A DNA stretch of 64,000 nt from Pedobacter polysacchareus (GCF_019802255.1 NZ_JAHYSS010000007.1:248001-312000), one strand, 5' to 3'. Positions 25,108 through 33,904 are shown, numbered from the stretch's first letter. Notes: a model not told the origin generated them from the letters alone. Numbers and translations: made by a program.

Positions 25108-26304
25108 ATGACGACATACACCACATTAATTATTTTAAGCGGACTTGTCATATTTTCCTATTTATTTGACCTTGTTGCCAGTAAGACCAAACTTCCCTCC
25201 GTTTTACTGCTGCTATTATTGGGCATTGGTTTACGTGTCCTGGTAGATAAGCTCCATTTACACACCTTCGATTTCCTGACCATCCTGCCTACTTTAGGCA
25301 CGGTAGGTTTGATTTTGATAGTTTTTGAAGGTTCCCTTGAACTTAAATATGAAAAGGAAAAAAATAAGCTGATCAAAGGGGCATTTTTTTCCGCTTTTTT
25401 TGTTTTGCTGGCCACTGTATCCGTGATCACCTTTATCATCTATCAGATCACCGGAAAAGAACTGTATGTTTGTTTCACAAATGCGATCCCCTTCAGTGTG
25501 ATCAGTTCGGCTATTGCCATTCCCTCCGCAGCTGCATTAAGTAAGAAAAGCAAGGAATTCATCATTTATGAATCTTCGTTTTCAGATATTTTAAGCATTA
25601 TTCTTTTCAATTTTGCCATTACGAACCCACACATTTCGCTGTCTTCTTTTGCAGGATTGGGATTGAATACACTGTTGATTATTGTCTTATCAGCGATTTC
25701 CTGCATTACTTTGCTGTACTTAATGGGAAGAATTTCGCACCACATCAAGTTCTTTCTGATCATTTCTATTCTGATCCTCGTATATGCCATCGGACAGTCT
25801 TATCATTTATCTTCACTAGTACTCATTCTGGCTTTCGGTTTGTTCTTAAACAACGCAGATACCATTAAACATGCCTATTTCAGAAGCATTTTTATTTATA
25901 AGAACTTATCAAATGACTTAACGCAGCTTTACCAGCTTTCTGCTGAAAGCGCCTTCATCATCCGTACATTTTTCTTTGTGATTTTTGGCTTTACAATGAA
26001 TATCTACGCCTTGGATGACGCACCGGTAATTGCCAATGGATTGATTATTTTAGCGACCATTTTTATCATTCGCTTCGCTTATCTGAAGATTTTCAGAAGA
26101 GAAAACAGTGGCTCGGAAAGCTTTATTGCACCAAGAGGGTTAATCAGTATCCTACTGTACTTTAACCTGCCTCCAGCATTAAAAATACCAGAGGTAGGCA
26201 CGGCTTTTCTGTTCCTTGTGGTACTTGGATCCAGCCTCATTATGAGTATCGGCTTACTAGCCGCAAAGAAAGTCATCCATCCTGTAGAAGATAAAGTTCA
26301 TTAA
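25108..26304 (+). CDS. Monovalent cation:proton antiporter (CPA family)
   Basis: 398 residues with about twelve membrane helices over the whole length and no soluble regulatory domain. The helix PTLGTVGLILIVFEGSLEL, the unwound-helix motif SSAIAIPSAAALSKKSKEF, and the SFSDILSIILFNFAIT helix carrying an Asp match the sodium/proton exchanger fold. The conserved Asp in FSD is the likely ion-site residue. Na+ versus K+ selectivity cannot be assigned. Its stop codon overlaps that of the convergent EVE gene. Confidence 0.88.
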   Translation: MTTYTTLIILSGLVIFSYLFDLVASKTKLPSVLLLLLLGIGLRVLVDKLHLHTFDFLTILPTLGTVGLILIVFEGSLELKYEKEKNKLIKGAFFSAFFVLLATVSVITFIIYQITGKELYVCFTNAIPFSVISSAIAIPSAAALSKKSKEFIIYESSFSDILSIILFNFAITNPHISLSSFAGLGLNTLLIIVLSAISCITLLYLMGRISHHIKFFLIISILILVYAIGQSYHLSSLVLILAFGLFLNNADTIKHAYFRSIFIYKNLSNDLTQLYQLSAESAFIIRTFFFVIFGFTMNIYALDDAPVIANGLIILATIFIIRFAYLKIFRRENSGSESFIAPRGLISILLYFNLPPALKIPEVGTAFLFLVVLGSSLIMSIGLLAAKKVIHPVEDKVH

Positions 26305-26708
26305 ACAGAACCCATTTCCAGGATCTTATCAAACTCTTCCGCTTTCAATGGCATCACTGATAAACGTCCTTGTCTAACTAATGATATGTCTTGTAAGCTT
26401 TCTTCTGCTTTGATTTGCTCTAAAGATACTGGTGTTTTTAAGGCCTCCACTGGCGCTAAATCTACTACCACCCATTTAACATCATCCGTAGTAGGGTCCT
26501 GATAAAATTCTTTTACCACTTTGGCAATTCCGACTACATTTTTACCTTCGTTACTGTGGTAAAACAGGACTAAATCACCCTCTTTCATCGCTTTCAGGTT
26601 GTTGCGCGCCTGGTAATTTCTTACGCCATCCCAGAAGGTGCGTCCATCTTTATTAAACTGATCCCAACTGTATTTAAACGGTTCACTCTTTACTAGCCAA
26701 TGATTCAT
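26301..26708 (-). CDS. EVE domain protein
   Basis: 135 residues from the ATG at 26708 (MNHWLVKSEPFKYSWDQF), the standard EVE start. The frame extends 14 codons upstream but without family similarity. The domain is a PUA-like beta barrel. Conserved points seen are W-LVKSEP, DGVRNYQARNNLKAM, GDLVLFYHS, VGIAKVVKE and YQDP. EVE domains bind modified bases in DNA or RNA. A lone EVE protein like this one is common in bacteria and its target is unknown. No restriction genes are nearby. Confidence 0.92.
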   Translation of the reverse strand: MNHWLVKSEPFKYSWDQFNKDGRTFWDGVRNYQARNNLKAMKEGDLVLFYHSNEGKNVVGIAKVVKEFYQDPTTDDVKWVVVDLAPVEALKTPVSLEQIKAEESLQDISLVRQGRLSVMPLKAEEFDKILEMGSV

Positions 26709-27038
26709 TTTATCTGTGTTTAAATGCGATTTAAGGCAGTTTAAGTTCATCTTTCGAACAAGCCTTTTGTCTATTTCTAATATTTCCCTCCAAAACTAAC
26801 AAATCAGAACGGATTAAGAAATACATAAATAAGGAAGAACGGTTTAAATGCTGTGTAAATAACAACCAGCTGTTGAACTGTCCAATGCCGCAGCCTAATA
26901 AATAGGCCAAGCATCAACAGAAATAAAAAATTATCTCGTCATCTAAACAAATACGTGCTCTATTCAAACTCGAGATTAAGAAAGAATATGTTTAGGTAAA
27001 AAACTTTCGTAGTTGCTGAATTTCAATATATTTATAGC
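26709..27038. other. Intergenic region, no gene recognised
   Basis: AT-rich, with an imperfect direct repeat AGAACGG-TTAA around 26817-26847. No reading frame with plausible start or composition, and no convincing hairpin or RNA signature. Confidence 0.5.
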
Positions 27039-27392
27039 ATGAAAAAAATGCTCTTAATCTCCTTTGCAGTATTAGGTCTTGTTGCCTGTACTAAAAAAAA
27101 GCCCTTTGAATCTGTAAAATCAGGGATGAACACCGCCAAAGTAACTGAACTGGTTGGTGAGCCCTCGCAGAAAATGCCGATGATGATTGCGGAATGGTGG
27201 GTGTACCCTGATGATAATAAAATGATTATTATGGTAAACGATACCGTATCAAAAGTGGTGATCGATTTAAAGTCAGTACAAGACAGCATGCAATCTGTAA
27301 CCGGAGACTTAAAAACCCTGGAACATCAGCTGAATAACCAGATGGACAGCATGCAGATTCAGTTGGAAAATCAGCTGGATAGCTTAAAATAA
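27039..27392 (+). CDS. Small lipoprotein, BamE/SmpA-like domain plus coiled-coil tail
   Basis: 117 residues. The signal peptide ends in the lipobox VAC (Cys17) followed by TKKK, so a lipid-anchored envelope protein. Residues ~23-75 follow the BamE/SmpA-type pattern: FESVKSGMNTAKVTELVGEPSQ, then the Trp-Trp strand AEWWVYPDDNKMIIMVND. Residues ~78-117 are a predicted coiled coil with a near-repeat (HQLNNQMDSMQ, then IQLENQLDSLK). BamE stabilises the BAM complex, but this resemblance is to the fold only and a BAM role is not shown. A hairpin follows its stop. Confidence 0.75.
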   Translation: MKKMLLISFAVLGLVACTKKKPFESVKSGMNTAKVTELVGEPSQKMPMMIAEWWVYPDDNKMIIMVNDTVSKVVIDLKSVQDSMQSVTGDLKTLEHQLNNQMDSMQIQLENQLDSLK

Positions 27393-27398
27393 CGCAGA

Positions 27399-27434
27399 AG
27401 CTACTGCTTAAATCTTTCGAGGCCAGCAGTAGCT
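27399..27434. terminator. Hairpin between convergent genes
   Basis: A perfect 10-bp stem AGCTACTGCT/AGCAGTAGCT with a 16-base loop, spanning the gap between the lipoprotein stop and the DUF6141-like gene stop. The T tracts are weak. Confidence 0.5.
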
Positions 27435-27954
27435 AATCTTTGTATACTTTTTCCTTACAAACCTGATTTAATACCTGCCTTAACTCCTCCGGTTTATGCG
27501 TACCAATCAAGAGCTTCTGATCATTGTTAAATTCCAACTGTAAACCTTTGTTTCCGGAAACATTCAATGCACGCCCATTTCCCATCAGTCCGTATCTGAT
27601 TCCCCAGCCGCCATATTCCATAATTGGACTATACTTTCTGAGATAAGCTTTATTGATGCTTTCCCAAGGATAAAACCTGAATGACAAATGAAAAGGATAA
27701 AACCGAACATGAATTCCCTTATCACTAATTTGAGTCTCTAAGCGAAGGATAAAGAAGAAAATAGTGATCAATAAGGAAACCGTAACTGAGATTACTAATG
27801 CGGTATTACTCATCGGATGATCTCCAAACTGTTTCATGATAATGAGCTGTCTGAAAGCTCCCGTTAAAAAGAGCCCATTTATAATCAGAAAGATCAACCA
27901 AAGCCACCACTGCCTGAACCTTTGTTTCTCGGAAAAAATAATATCCTCCCCCAT
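27433..27954 (-). CDS. DUF6141-like membrane protein
   Basis: 173 residues. Two membrane helices at ~15-37 and ~50-72 form a hairpin, followed by a soluble C-terminal PH-like beta domain (~75-165) with IRYGLMGNGRALNVSGNKGLQLEF and LLIGTHKPEEL. This layout (helical hairpin plus a strand-rich domain with the YGGWGIRYG motif) fits what I recall for DUF6141. Function is unknown. It is divergent from the Crp/Fnr-type gene. Confidence 0.7.
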   Translation of the reverse strand: MGEDIIFSEKQRFRQWWLWLIFLIINGLFLTGAFRQLIIMKQFGDHPMSNTALVISVTVSLLITIFFFILRLETQISDKGIHVRFYPFHLSFRFYPWESINKAYLRKYSPIMEYGGWGIRYGLMGNGRALNVSGNKGLQLEFNNDQKLLIGTHKPEELRQVLNQVCKEKVYKD

Positions 27955-28101
27955 TATTTCATCTGTTATTTTGTAGGAATTAAATCTCTAAAGATTGCTT
28001 TAATTACTTTTAAGCTACAAAACAACCTTCTAATCACCAATTTAGCGATAATCATTTACAATAAGCACAAAAAAAAACAAAAGCACGACCATTTCAAATT
28101 C

Positions 28102-28109
28102 TATATTTG
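28102..28109 (+). promoter_or_regulatory. -7 promoter element of the Crp/Fnr-type gene
   Basis: TATATTTG (TAnnTTTG) lies 48 bases before the ATG. No clear -33 element. Confidence 0.45.
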
Positions 28110-28156
28110 TACAAACGATTATAAAAACACTTTTCGGTAAACTACATCCACCACAA

Positions 28157-28723
28157 ATGGAAACCATCAAGCAGATCATCACCAATATTACGCCCATTAC
28201 CGAGCCCTCATTAGAGAAGTTAGCCCGCCTTTTTGTGGAAATAAAATATCCTAAAGGGCATTTATTGTTCCGTCAGCATGAAGTGGACCGTACAGTATAT
28301 TTTATAAAATCGGGCATGGCCAGAGCGTATTATCGTACTGAAGAATCCGATGTCACGTTTTGGTTCGGCAAGGAAGGAAGCTCTGTTTTTTCTTACAATA
28401 GTTACATCAATCAAACGCCTGGCTATGAAAGTATTGCATTATTAGAAGATACCACGCTCTACCGCATAGACCACCACCAGTTGGAAACACTATATACCAC
28501 CGATATTGCCATTGCCAACTGGGGAAGAAAACTCATAGAAAAAGAGATCATTCTGGTTGAAGAGCGTCTGATTTCCAGGTTACTGCTCAATGCCAGCGAA
28601 CGTTATAAAAACCTGATGGACCATTATCCGGAACTTTTACAGCGTGTACAGCTGAATTATATCGCCTCCTATTTAGGCATTACGCCAGTTTCTTTGAGTA
28701 GAATCAGAGCGGAAATCAGGTAG
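28157..28723 (+). CDS. Crp/Fnr-family transcriptional regulator
   Basis: 188 residues. The cyclic-nucleotide-binding-like beta barrel spans ~10-125 (FVEIKYPKGHLLFRQHEVDRTVYFIKSG). The helix-turn-helix lies near 165-185 (YIASYLGITPVSLSRIR). No Fe-S cysteine cluster is seen, so not a true FNR oxygen sensor. The phosphate-binding RxS pattern for cAMP is not evident. It lies 121 bp upstream of a same-strand SMR exporter gene, which may be its target, an arrangement inferred from position only. Confidence 0.9.
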   Translation: METIKQIITNITPITEPSLEKLARLFVEIKYPKGHLLFRQHEVDRTVYFIKSGMARAYYRTEESDVTFWFGKEGSSVFSYNSYINQTPGYESIALLEDTTLYRIDHHQLETLYTTDIAIANWGRKLIEKEIILVEERLISRLLLNASERYKNLMDHYPELLQRVQLNYIASYLGITPVSLSRIRAEIR

Positions 28724-28844
28724 TTATTGAATCTCCTTGATTTCTTATCATTTGTTTAGTCGGTTTTTATGCTCAAATGCGGAAATTTGCCTTCACATTT
28801 ACCGAAGCCTGAAATTACAGTAGCCGGCAATAAACAACAATAAA

Positions 28845-29174
28845 ATGAACTGGATATTTTTAATTCTTGGCGGTCTTTTTGAAATCGCCTTCGCTTCCTG
28901 CTTAGGAAAAATGAAAGAAACTACTGGAAACGCGACCCTGATGTGGGGTGCAGGTTTCTTAGTCTGCTTAACCATCAGTATGGGCTTATTGCTTAAAGCA
29001 ACTCAGACGCTTCCTATTGGAACAGCATATGCGGTGTGGACAGGTATTGGAGCCGTAGGAACAGTATTAGTTGGGATTTTTGTGTTCCATGAACCAGCTA
29101 CTTTCTGGCGAATTGTGTTCATCACCACGCTGATTTGTTCTATTATCGGATTAAAAGCAGTTTCTTCTCACTAA
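28845..29174 (+). CDS. SMR family exporter, SugE/Gdx type
   Basis: A 109-residue, four-helix small multidrug resistance protein with the essential membrane Glu13 (GGLFE). The helix LPIGTAYAVWTGIGAVGTVL is the strongest signature of the SugE/Gdx branch. Characterised Gdx proteins work as antiparallel dimers exporting guanidinium against protons, and some also export quaternary ammonium. I saw no guanidine (ykkC-type) riboswitch upstream, so the substrate is uncertain. It is closed by a symmetric terminator at 29196-29223. Confidence 0.9.
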   Translation: MNWIFLILGGLFEIAFASCLGKMKETTGNATLMWGAGFLVCLTISMGLLLKATQTLPIGTAYAVWTGIGAVGTVLVGIFVFHEPATFWRIVFITTLICSIIGLKAVSSH

Positions 29175-29195
29175 GCAACTAAAAAAGATAATTAT

Positions 29196-29223
29196 AAAAA
29201 AGGAGGCTCTGGCCTCCTTTTTT
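29196..29223. terminator. Bidirectional terminator between the SMR gene and holA
   Basis: The stem GGAGGC/GCCTCC with a 4-base loop TCTG, extended by A6 on the left and T6 on the right. Confidence 0.88.
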
Positions 29224-29282
29224 CATATCTATAAAATTCTTAATCTCTGTTTAATAGGCTGATTAAAGCATTTGCGTCGCCA

Positions 29283-30320
29283 CTAATGCAGCATTTTAAA
29301 CAGTAATTCTTTCAATAATTCCCCATCCGTAATGTTCCCAGTACTATCTACGCCTTTACTTTTAAGATCGTATTCTCTCAGCAGGCTGATGATATCGAAG
29401 GTTTTATTCAGGTTATAACTGCGTGATGCCGTTTCGTAATCCTTGATAAAGTAAGGATTTACCCCCAGTTCTTTTGCTGCTTCTGCTTTATTTGGCAGGT
29501 AATGATACTTGAGAATTTTTGAAAAATAGGCATTCAGGTTGGCCATCACCATCACCATTGGATTCGCTTTAGGATTGTCGGCAAAATAATTAATGATCTG
29601 GTTGCACTTCAGTACATTCCTTATGGCCAATGCCTTTTGCAGCTCAAATACATTATATTCTTTACTGATCCCTATATTTCGTTGAATCAGGTCGGTATCT
29701 ATCGTCACTTCTTTTCCAATATTGAGCAGCAGTTTTTCCACTTCATTGGCAATCTTTGAAAGATCAGCACCTAAATACTCTGCCATCAGTGCGGAAGCCT
29801 GAGGAGCAATCTTATAGCCTTTCTCTTTCACAAAATCCTCGATCCAAGCCGCCAATTTATAATCGCGCACTAGATCCGATTGAAAAATCACCCCATTTTT
29901 GTCAATGGACTTATAGATTTTCTTTCGTTTATCAAAATTGGCGTATTTGTATCCCAGCACCAGAATAGTACTTGGAAGCGGTTTCTCAAAATAGCTTTGT
30001 ACAAACTCTGCTTCCTTGCTGCTTCCCTCCGCTTCCTTGGCCCATTTAAGGTCCTGCGCTTCCTTCACAACTATCAATTGATAGTCTGACATCATTGGGT
30101 AGCGTTTCGCCGCATTCATGATGGTAGCCATGTCTGTATCCTTCCCATATAAAACGGTCTGGTTGAATCCTTTTTCCATATCGGTCAACACATTTTCTTC
30201 CATATAATGGATAATCTGGTCGATATAATAAGGCTCTTCACCGTGTAGCAGGTAAACAGGCTTAAACTTTCTGGCTTTAATGTCTTTGATTATATTGGCA
30301 ACACTCATATATTTATCCAA
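29283..30320 (-). CDS. holA: DNA polymerase III delta subunit
   Basis: A 345-residue clamp-loader subunit that opens the beta sliding clamp. The N-terminal AAA+-like fold starts with FKPVYLLHGEEPYYIDQI, and the Walker A region is not a functional ATP site, as usual for delta. IVKEAQDLKW, the domain linker, and a C-terminal helical collar (LQKALAIRNVLKCNQIINYFADNPKANPMV) are seen. The start could also be Met5 (30308). It shares a short divergent region with a HsdR_N-domain gene, an arrangement I recall as common in Bacteroidota. Confidence 0.92.
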   Translation of the reverse strand: MDKYMSVANIIKDIKARKFKPVYLLHGEEPYYIDQIIHYMEENVLTDMEKGFNQTVLYGKDTDMATIMNAAKRYPMMSDYQLIVVKEAQDLKWAKEAEGSSKEAEFVQSYFEKPLPSTILVLGYKYANFDKRKKIYKSIDKNGVIFQSDLVRDYKLAAWIEDFVKEKGYKIAPQASALMAEYLGADLSKIANEVEKLLLNIGKEVTIDTDLIQRNIGISKEYNVFELQKALAIRNVLKCNQIINYFADNPKANPMVMVMANLNAYFSKILKYHYLPNKAEAAKELGVNPYFIKDYETASRSYNLNKTFDIISLLREYDLKSKGVDSTGNITDGELLKELLFKMLH

Positions 30321-30351
30321 ATGTAACGGCTAAAAACTAATTATTAAAGGT

Positions 30352-30359
30352 TATTTTTG
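30352..30359 (+). promoter_or_regulatory. -7 promoter element of the HsdR_N gene, leaderless spacing
   Basis: TATTTTTG fits TAnnTTTG and ends only 5 bases before the ATG, so transcription should start at or next to the start codon. Confidence 0.55.
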
Positions 30360-30364
30360 CACAA

Positions 30365-30826
30365 ATGGCATTTAACCCTACAGCGCTGAACCTTCCACAG
30401 TATCCTTTTAAAATTACAATGAAGGATAACAAGCACTTTATTTTCGACGAAGTACGTAAGAAACACCTGGTTCTGACTCCAGAAGAATGGGTGAGGCAGC
30501 ATTTCATTCAGTATCTTATCTTAATCAAAAAATTCCCCAGAACACTGATCCAGATCGAAGGGGGGCTAAACCTCAACCAACTCAGGAAAAGAAGTGACAT
30601 TGTTATTTTTAACACTTCCGGTGAGCGAATTATGGTGATTGAATGTAAAGCTCCTGCAATACACATTACCCAGGCAGTTTTTGACCAGGCCTCCCGATAC
30701 AATTCTGTTCATAAAGCCAAATGGCTGGTCGTGACCAATGGCTTAAAACATTGCTATGCAGTGATCGATCATCTGGCAGAAAGCTTCCGGTTTATTGAGG
30801 AATTACCCGAATATCAACAGCTATAG
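30365..30826 (+). CDS. Solitary HsdR N-terminal-like (PD-(D/E)XK) protein
   Basis: 153 residues. It matches the stand-alone type I restriction HsdR N-terminal-domain family: KHLVLTPEEWVRQHFIQYL at the front, then the nuclease core with RSDIVIF (Asp) and the IECKAP motif (E-x-K), followed by QASRYNSVHKAKWLVVTNG. The core residues for metal-dependent cleavage are therefore present. No hsdM or hsdS gene is nearby, so it is not a classical restriction system. Its constant position beside holA in relatives suggests a housekeeping DNA-repair or replication role, which is inference. Confidence 0.88.
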   Translation: MAFNPTALNLPQYPFKITMKDNKHFIFDEVRKKHLVLTPEEWVRQHFIQYLILIKKFPRTLIQIEGGLNLNQLRKRSDIVIFNTSGERIMVIECKAPAIHITQAVFDQASRYNSVHKAKWLVVTNGLKHCYAVIDHLAESFRFIEELPEYQQL

Positions 30827-30897
30827 GAAGAAAACATACTGATCATTCAAAAAACAAGCTAATCCTGAAAAAAACAGGGAGTAAATGATATTAGTAT

Positions 30898-30905
30898 TAC
30901 CTTTG
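30898..30905 (+). promoter_or_regulatory. -7 promoter element of the DUF6965-like gene, leaderless spacing
   Basis: TACCTTTG fits TAnnTTTG and ends 4 bases before the ATG. Confidence 0.55.
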
Positions 30906-30909
30906 CGTC

Positions 30910-31131
30910 ATGACTGTTTCCGACTTAGAAGACTATTTTTCTGGTATTAATTTACCGCAAACCCTGGAACTCTATCCAGGAACTATATTGACTGACGTCC
31001 CTCACTGTGTAGACACCCATCTCAATGTGTTAAAAATCTATGGTAATGTTAGGCCATACGAATGTTTCTACGACCGGTTGATCAAAATCAAAGAAATGGT
31101 AGAACAGGAACAAGAAAACTCAGAAGAATAA
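30910..31131 (+). CDS. DUF6965-like small protein
   Basis: 73 residues, soluble and acidic. The pattern LEDYFSGINLPQTLELYPGT, followed by DVPHCVDTHLNVLKIYGN and a C-terminal helix (FYDRLIKIKEMVE), fits the DUF6965 family as I remember it. No function is known. The gene starts almost directly at a promoter element and ends before a very long hairpin shared with valS. Confidence 0.72.
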   Translation: MTVSDLEDYFSGINLPQTLELYPGTILTDVPHCVDTHLNVLKIYGNVRPYECFYDRLIKIKEMVEQEQENSEE

Positions 31132-31165
31132 AAATCAAGAACAAAAAATGGCAAAAACATCAACA

Positions 31166-31218
31166 TGATATAAATGAAAAAGACAACCTGATGAGGGTTG
31201 TCTTTTTCATTTATATCA
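31166..31218. terminator. Very long perfect bidirectional terminator hairpin
   Basis: Perfect 23-bp arms at 31166-31188 and 31196-31218 with a 7-base loop TGATGAG. The arm contains GAAAAAGACAACC and its complement ends in TTTTTCATTTATATCA, so both strands have an internal A/T tract. It separates the convergent DUF6965-like gene and valS. Confidence 0.88.
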
Positions 31219-31234
31219 AAGGCAGCATTAATGA

Positions 31235-33904
31235 TTACCCTAAAGATTCAATTTGTCCTAAAATAGTATTGATTTTAGATTCTGCATCTGCTTTTTTATT
31301 GCGTTCATTCTGAATGATCTCAGGTTTTGCATTTTGAACAAAACGTTCGTTGCTCAACTTCGCATCTACTGACTTCATGAAGCCTTGAAGATAAGTCAAT
31401 TCAGCATTTAAACGTTCTTTTTCTGCTTCTACATCAATCGTTTCATTCAGTTGAATAAAGAATTCATCTTTTCCAACCATGAAACTCACAGCACCAGCGA
31501 TTTTATCGGTTACAAAAGTTATTTCATCAACATTTACAACCTTAGAAATCACGTTGAACCACTTTTCATAATCCAATCCAGAGTTCACCTTAATACTTAA
31601 AGGCAAAGCATCTTTTGGAGAAATCTGCTTCGTGTTACGTACATTTCTGATCTCTGCAATCAATCCTTTTACGATCTCTACATCCTTCAATAATGGCGCA
31701 TCAATTGAACCTACAACAGGATATGAAGCTACAATACAGCAATCCATCTCTCCTCTTGCACTGAACAACTCATCATGCCACAGCTCTTCCGTAAGGAAAG
31801 GCATATATGGATGTAAAAGTGTCAGAATCTTCTCAAAGAAACCGATGGTGAACTTTAACGTTTCTGCATCAATTGGATGCTGATAAGCAGGTTTCACCAT
31901 TTCCAGGTACCATGCACAGAAATCATCCCATACTAGTTTATAAGAAGTCATTAATGCTTCTGATAAACGGTACTGTTTAAAGTTATCTTCAATTTCTACT
32001 AAAGCTTCATTGAAACGGTTTTCAAACCATGAAATCGCCTGTTGGTTTGGATTTGGCAGCGTATAATCTACTTCCCATCCCTTTACCAAACGGAACGCAT
32101 TCCAGATCTTATTGGCAAAATTCCTTCCTTGCTCGCAATAGCTCTCATCAAACATCAAATCATTTCCTGCAGGAGAGCATAGCAGCATTCCTACACGAAC
32201 TCCATCAGCACCATATTTTTCAATCAGGCCGATTGGATCAGGAGAATTCCCTAATGATTTAGACATTTTACGTCCTTGTTTATCTCTAACAATACCTGTT
32301 AAATAAACATTAGTGAATGGCTTCTGACCACGGAATTCATGTCCGGCCATGATCATTCTTGCGACCCAGAAGAATAAAATCTCAGGAGCAGTCACCAAAT
32401 CGTTGGTCGGATAATAATAACTAATCTCTTTATTGTCTGGGTTTTTAAAGCCATCAAACACAGAAATAGGCCATAACCAGGCAGAGAACCAGGTATCCAT
32501 TACATCAGGATCTTGGTTTACAAATGGAGCCAGCTGGTTTTTGAAACCATTTGCTTCTTCTTCCGTAAACGCACCATCAATATCTTTTAGCTTTAAAAGC
32601 TCTGTTAAAGCTTCTTCTTTAGTTTTTGCAACTACCCAGTTACCCTGGTTGTCGTACCAGGCCGGGATTTGTTGTCCCCACCACAACTGGCGACTGATAT
32701 TCCAGTCACGGATGTTTTCCATCCAATGGCGGTAAGTATTCTGGAATTTTTCTGGAATCAGCTTCACATCCCCATTCAATACATCTTCCAATGCTGGCTT
32801 CGCCATTTCGTCCATTTTACAGAACCACTGCATAGAAAGTTTAGGCTCAATAGCCGCATCTGTACGCTCAGAGAAACCTACTTGTGACTTGTAGTCTTCG
32901 ACCTTGTCCAGGTGTCCAGCCTCATCCAATAATTTGGCAATCTTTTTTCTGGCGATGAAACGATCTTCGCCAACAAGAATCTGTGCCAGCTCATTTAGCG
33001 TACCATCTTCATTTAAGATGTCAATTACCGGTAATTTATGTCTCAATCCTAACTCATAATCGTTCAGATCATGCGCCGGAGTAACTTTTAAACAACCTGT
33101 TCCAAAGTCCATCGTTACATAATCATCCTCAATTACAGGAATCTCACGATTGATTAAAGGAACAAATACTTTCTTCCCTTTCAGGTGCGCATAACGCTCA
33201 TCATTTGGATTCACACAGATTGCTGCATCCGCCATGATGGTTTCCGGACGTGTAGTCGCAATGGTCAGGAACTCCTGATCATTACTTCCCGCAACTGTAT
33301 ACCTGATATAATATAATTTTTGATTTACCTCTTTACGGATCACTTCCTCATCAGAAACAGAAGTCTTTCCTGCCGGATCCCAGTTCACCATCCTTACCCC
33401 ACGGTAAATTCTTCCCTTTTTGTATAAATGGATAAAACAATCGATTACCGCAGCAGACATGTCGTCTTCCATGGTAAAACGGGTACGCTCCCAATCGCAG
33501 CTGGCACCTAGTTTCTTCAATTGCTCCAGAATAATACCTCCGTATTTTTCCTTCCACTCCCAGGCATATTTCAGGAATTCTTCCCTTGTCAGGTCTTTCT
33601 TGTCAATACCACGCTCTTTTAACATCGCCACGACTTTCGCCTCTGTCGCAATAGAAGCATGGTCAGTACCAGGTACCCAACACGCATTCTTACCCTGCAT
33701 CCTCGCCTTACGAATCAATACATCCTGAATCGTATTGTTCAACATGTGTCCCATGTGCAATACGCCCGTGACGTTTGGTGGTGGAATTACTATTGTATAT
33801 GGCTCGCGTTCATCCGGTTCAGAATGGAAAAAGTTCTTTGACATCCAGTAGCTGTACCATTTATCTTCGGTCGCTGCTGGGTCGTATTTTGTGGAAATGC
33901 TCAT
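31235..33904 (-). CDS. valS: Valyl-tRNA synthetase
   Basis: 889 residues from the ATG at 33904 (MSISTKYDPAATEDKWYSYW), the usual start. A frame extension of 10 codons is not used. It charges tRNA-Val in the cytoplasm. Class I signatures: PPPNVTGVLHMGH (HIGH motif) near residue 42 and KMSKSLGNSPDP (KMSKS) at ~525. The CP1 editing domain lies at ~190-330 with TTRPETIMADAA and an FGTGCLKVTPAHDLND stretch. The C-terminal coiled-coil arm (~820-889) starts with FIQLNETIDVEAEKERLNAEL. The promoter element is at 33932-33939 on the same strand. Confidence 0.97.
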   Translation of the reverse strand: MSISTKYDPAATEDKWYSYWMSKNFFHSEPDEREPYTIVIPPPNVTGVLHMGHMLNNTIQDVLIRKARMQGKNACWVPGTDHASIATEAKVVAMLKERGIDKKDLTREEFLKYAWEWKEKYGGIILEQLKKLGASCDWERTRFTMEDDMSAAVIDCFIHLYKKGRIYRGVRMVNWDPAGKTSVSDEEVIRKEVNQKLYYIRYTVAGSNDQEFLTIATTRPETIMADAAICVNPNDERYAHLKGKKVFVPLINREIPVIEDDYVTMDFGTGCLKVTPAHDLNDYELGLRHKLPVIDILNEDGTLNELAQILVGEDRFIARKKIAKLLDEAGHLDKVEDYKSQVGFSERTDAAIEPKLSMQWFCKMDEMAKPALEDVLNGDVKLIPEKFQNTYRHWMENIRDWNISRQLWWGQQIPAWYDNQGNWVVAKTKEEALTELLKLKDIDGAFTEEEANGFKNQLAPFVNQDPDVMDTWFSAWLWPISVFDGFKNPDNKEISYYYPTNDLVTAPEILFFWVARMIMAGHEFRGQKPFTNVYLTGIVRDKQGRKMSKSLGNSPDPIGLIEKYGADGVRVGMLLCSPAGNDLMFDESYCEQGRNFANKIWNAFRLVKGWEVDYTLPNPNQQAISWFENRFNEALVEIEDNFKQYRLSEALMTSYKLVWDDFCAWYLEMVKPAYQHPIDAETLKFTIGFFEKILTLLHPYMPFLTEELWHDELFSARGEMDCCIVASYPVVGSIDAPLLKDVEIVKGLIAEIRNVRNTKQISPKDALPLSIKVNSGLDYEKWFNVISKVVNVDEITFVTDKIAGAVSFMVGKDEFFIQLNETIDVEAEKERLNAELTYLQGFMKSVDAKLSNERFVQNAKPEIIQNERNKKADAESKINTILGQIESLG

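Noticed and set aside
26817-26847. Imperfect direct repeat AGAACGG-TTAA
   Set aside because: Too short and imperfect to claim a site.
28724-28844. Guanidine riboswitch before the SMR gene
   Set aside because: The leader is only ~120 bp, is AT-rich and lacks the conserved ykkC core sequences.
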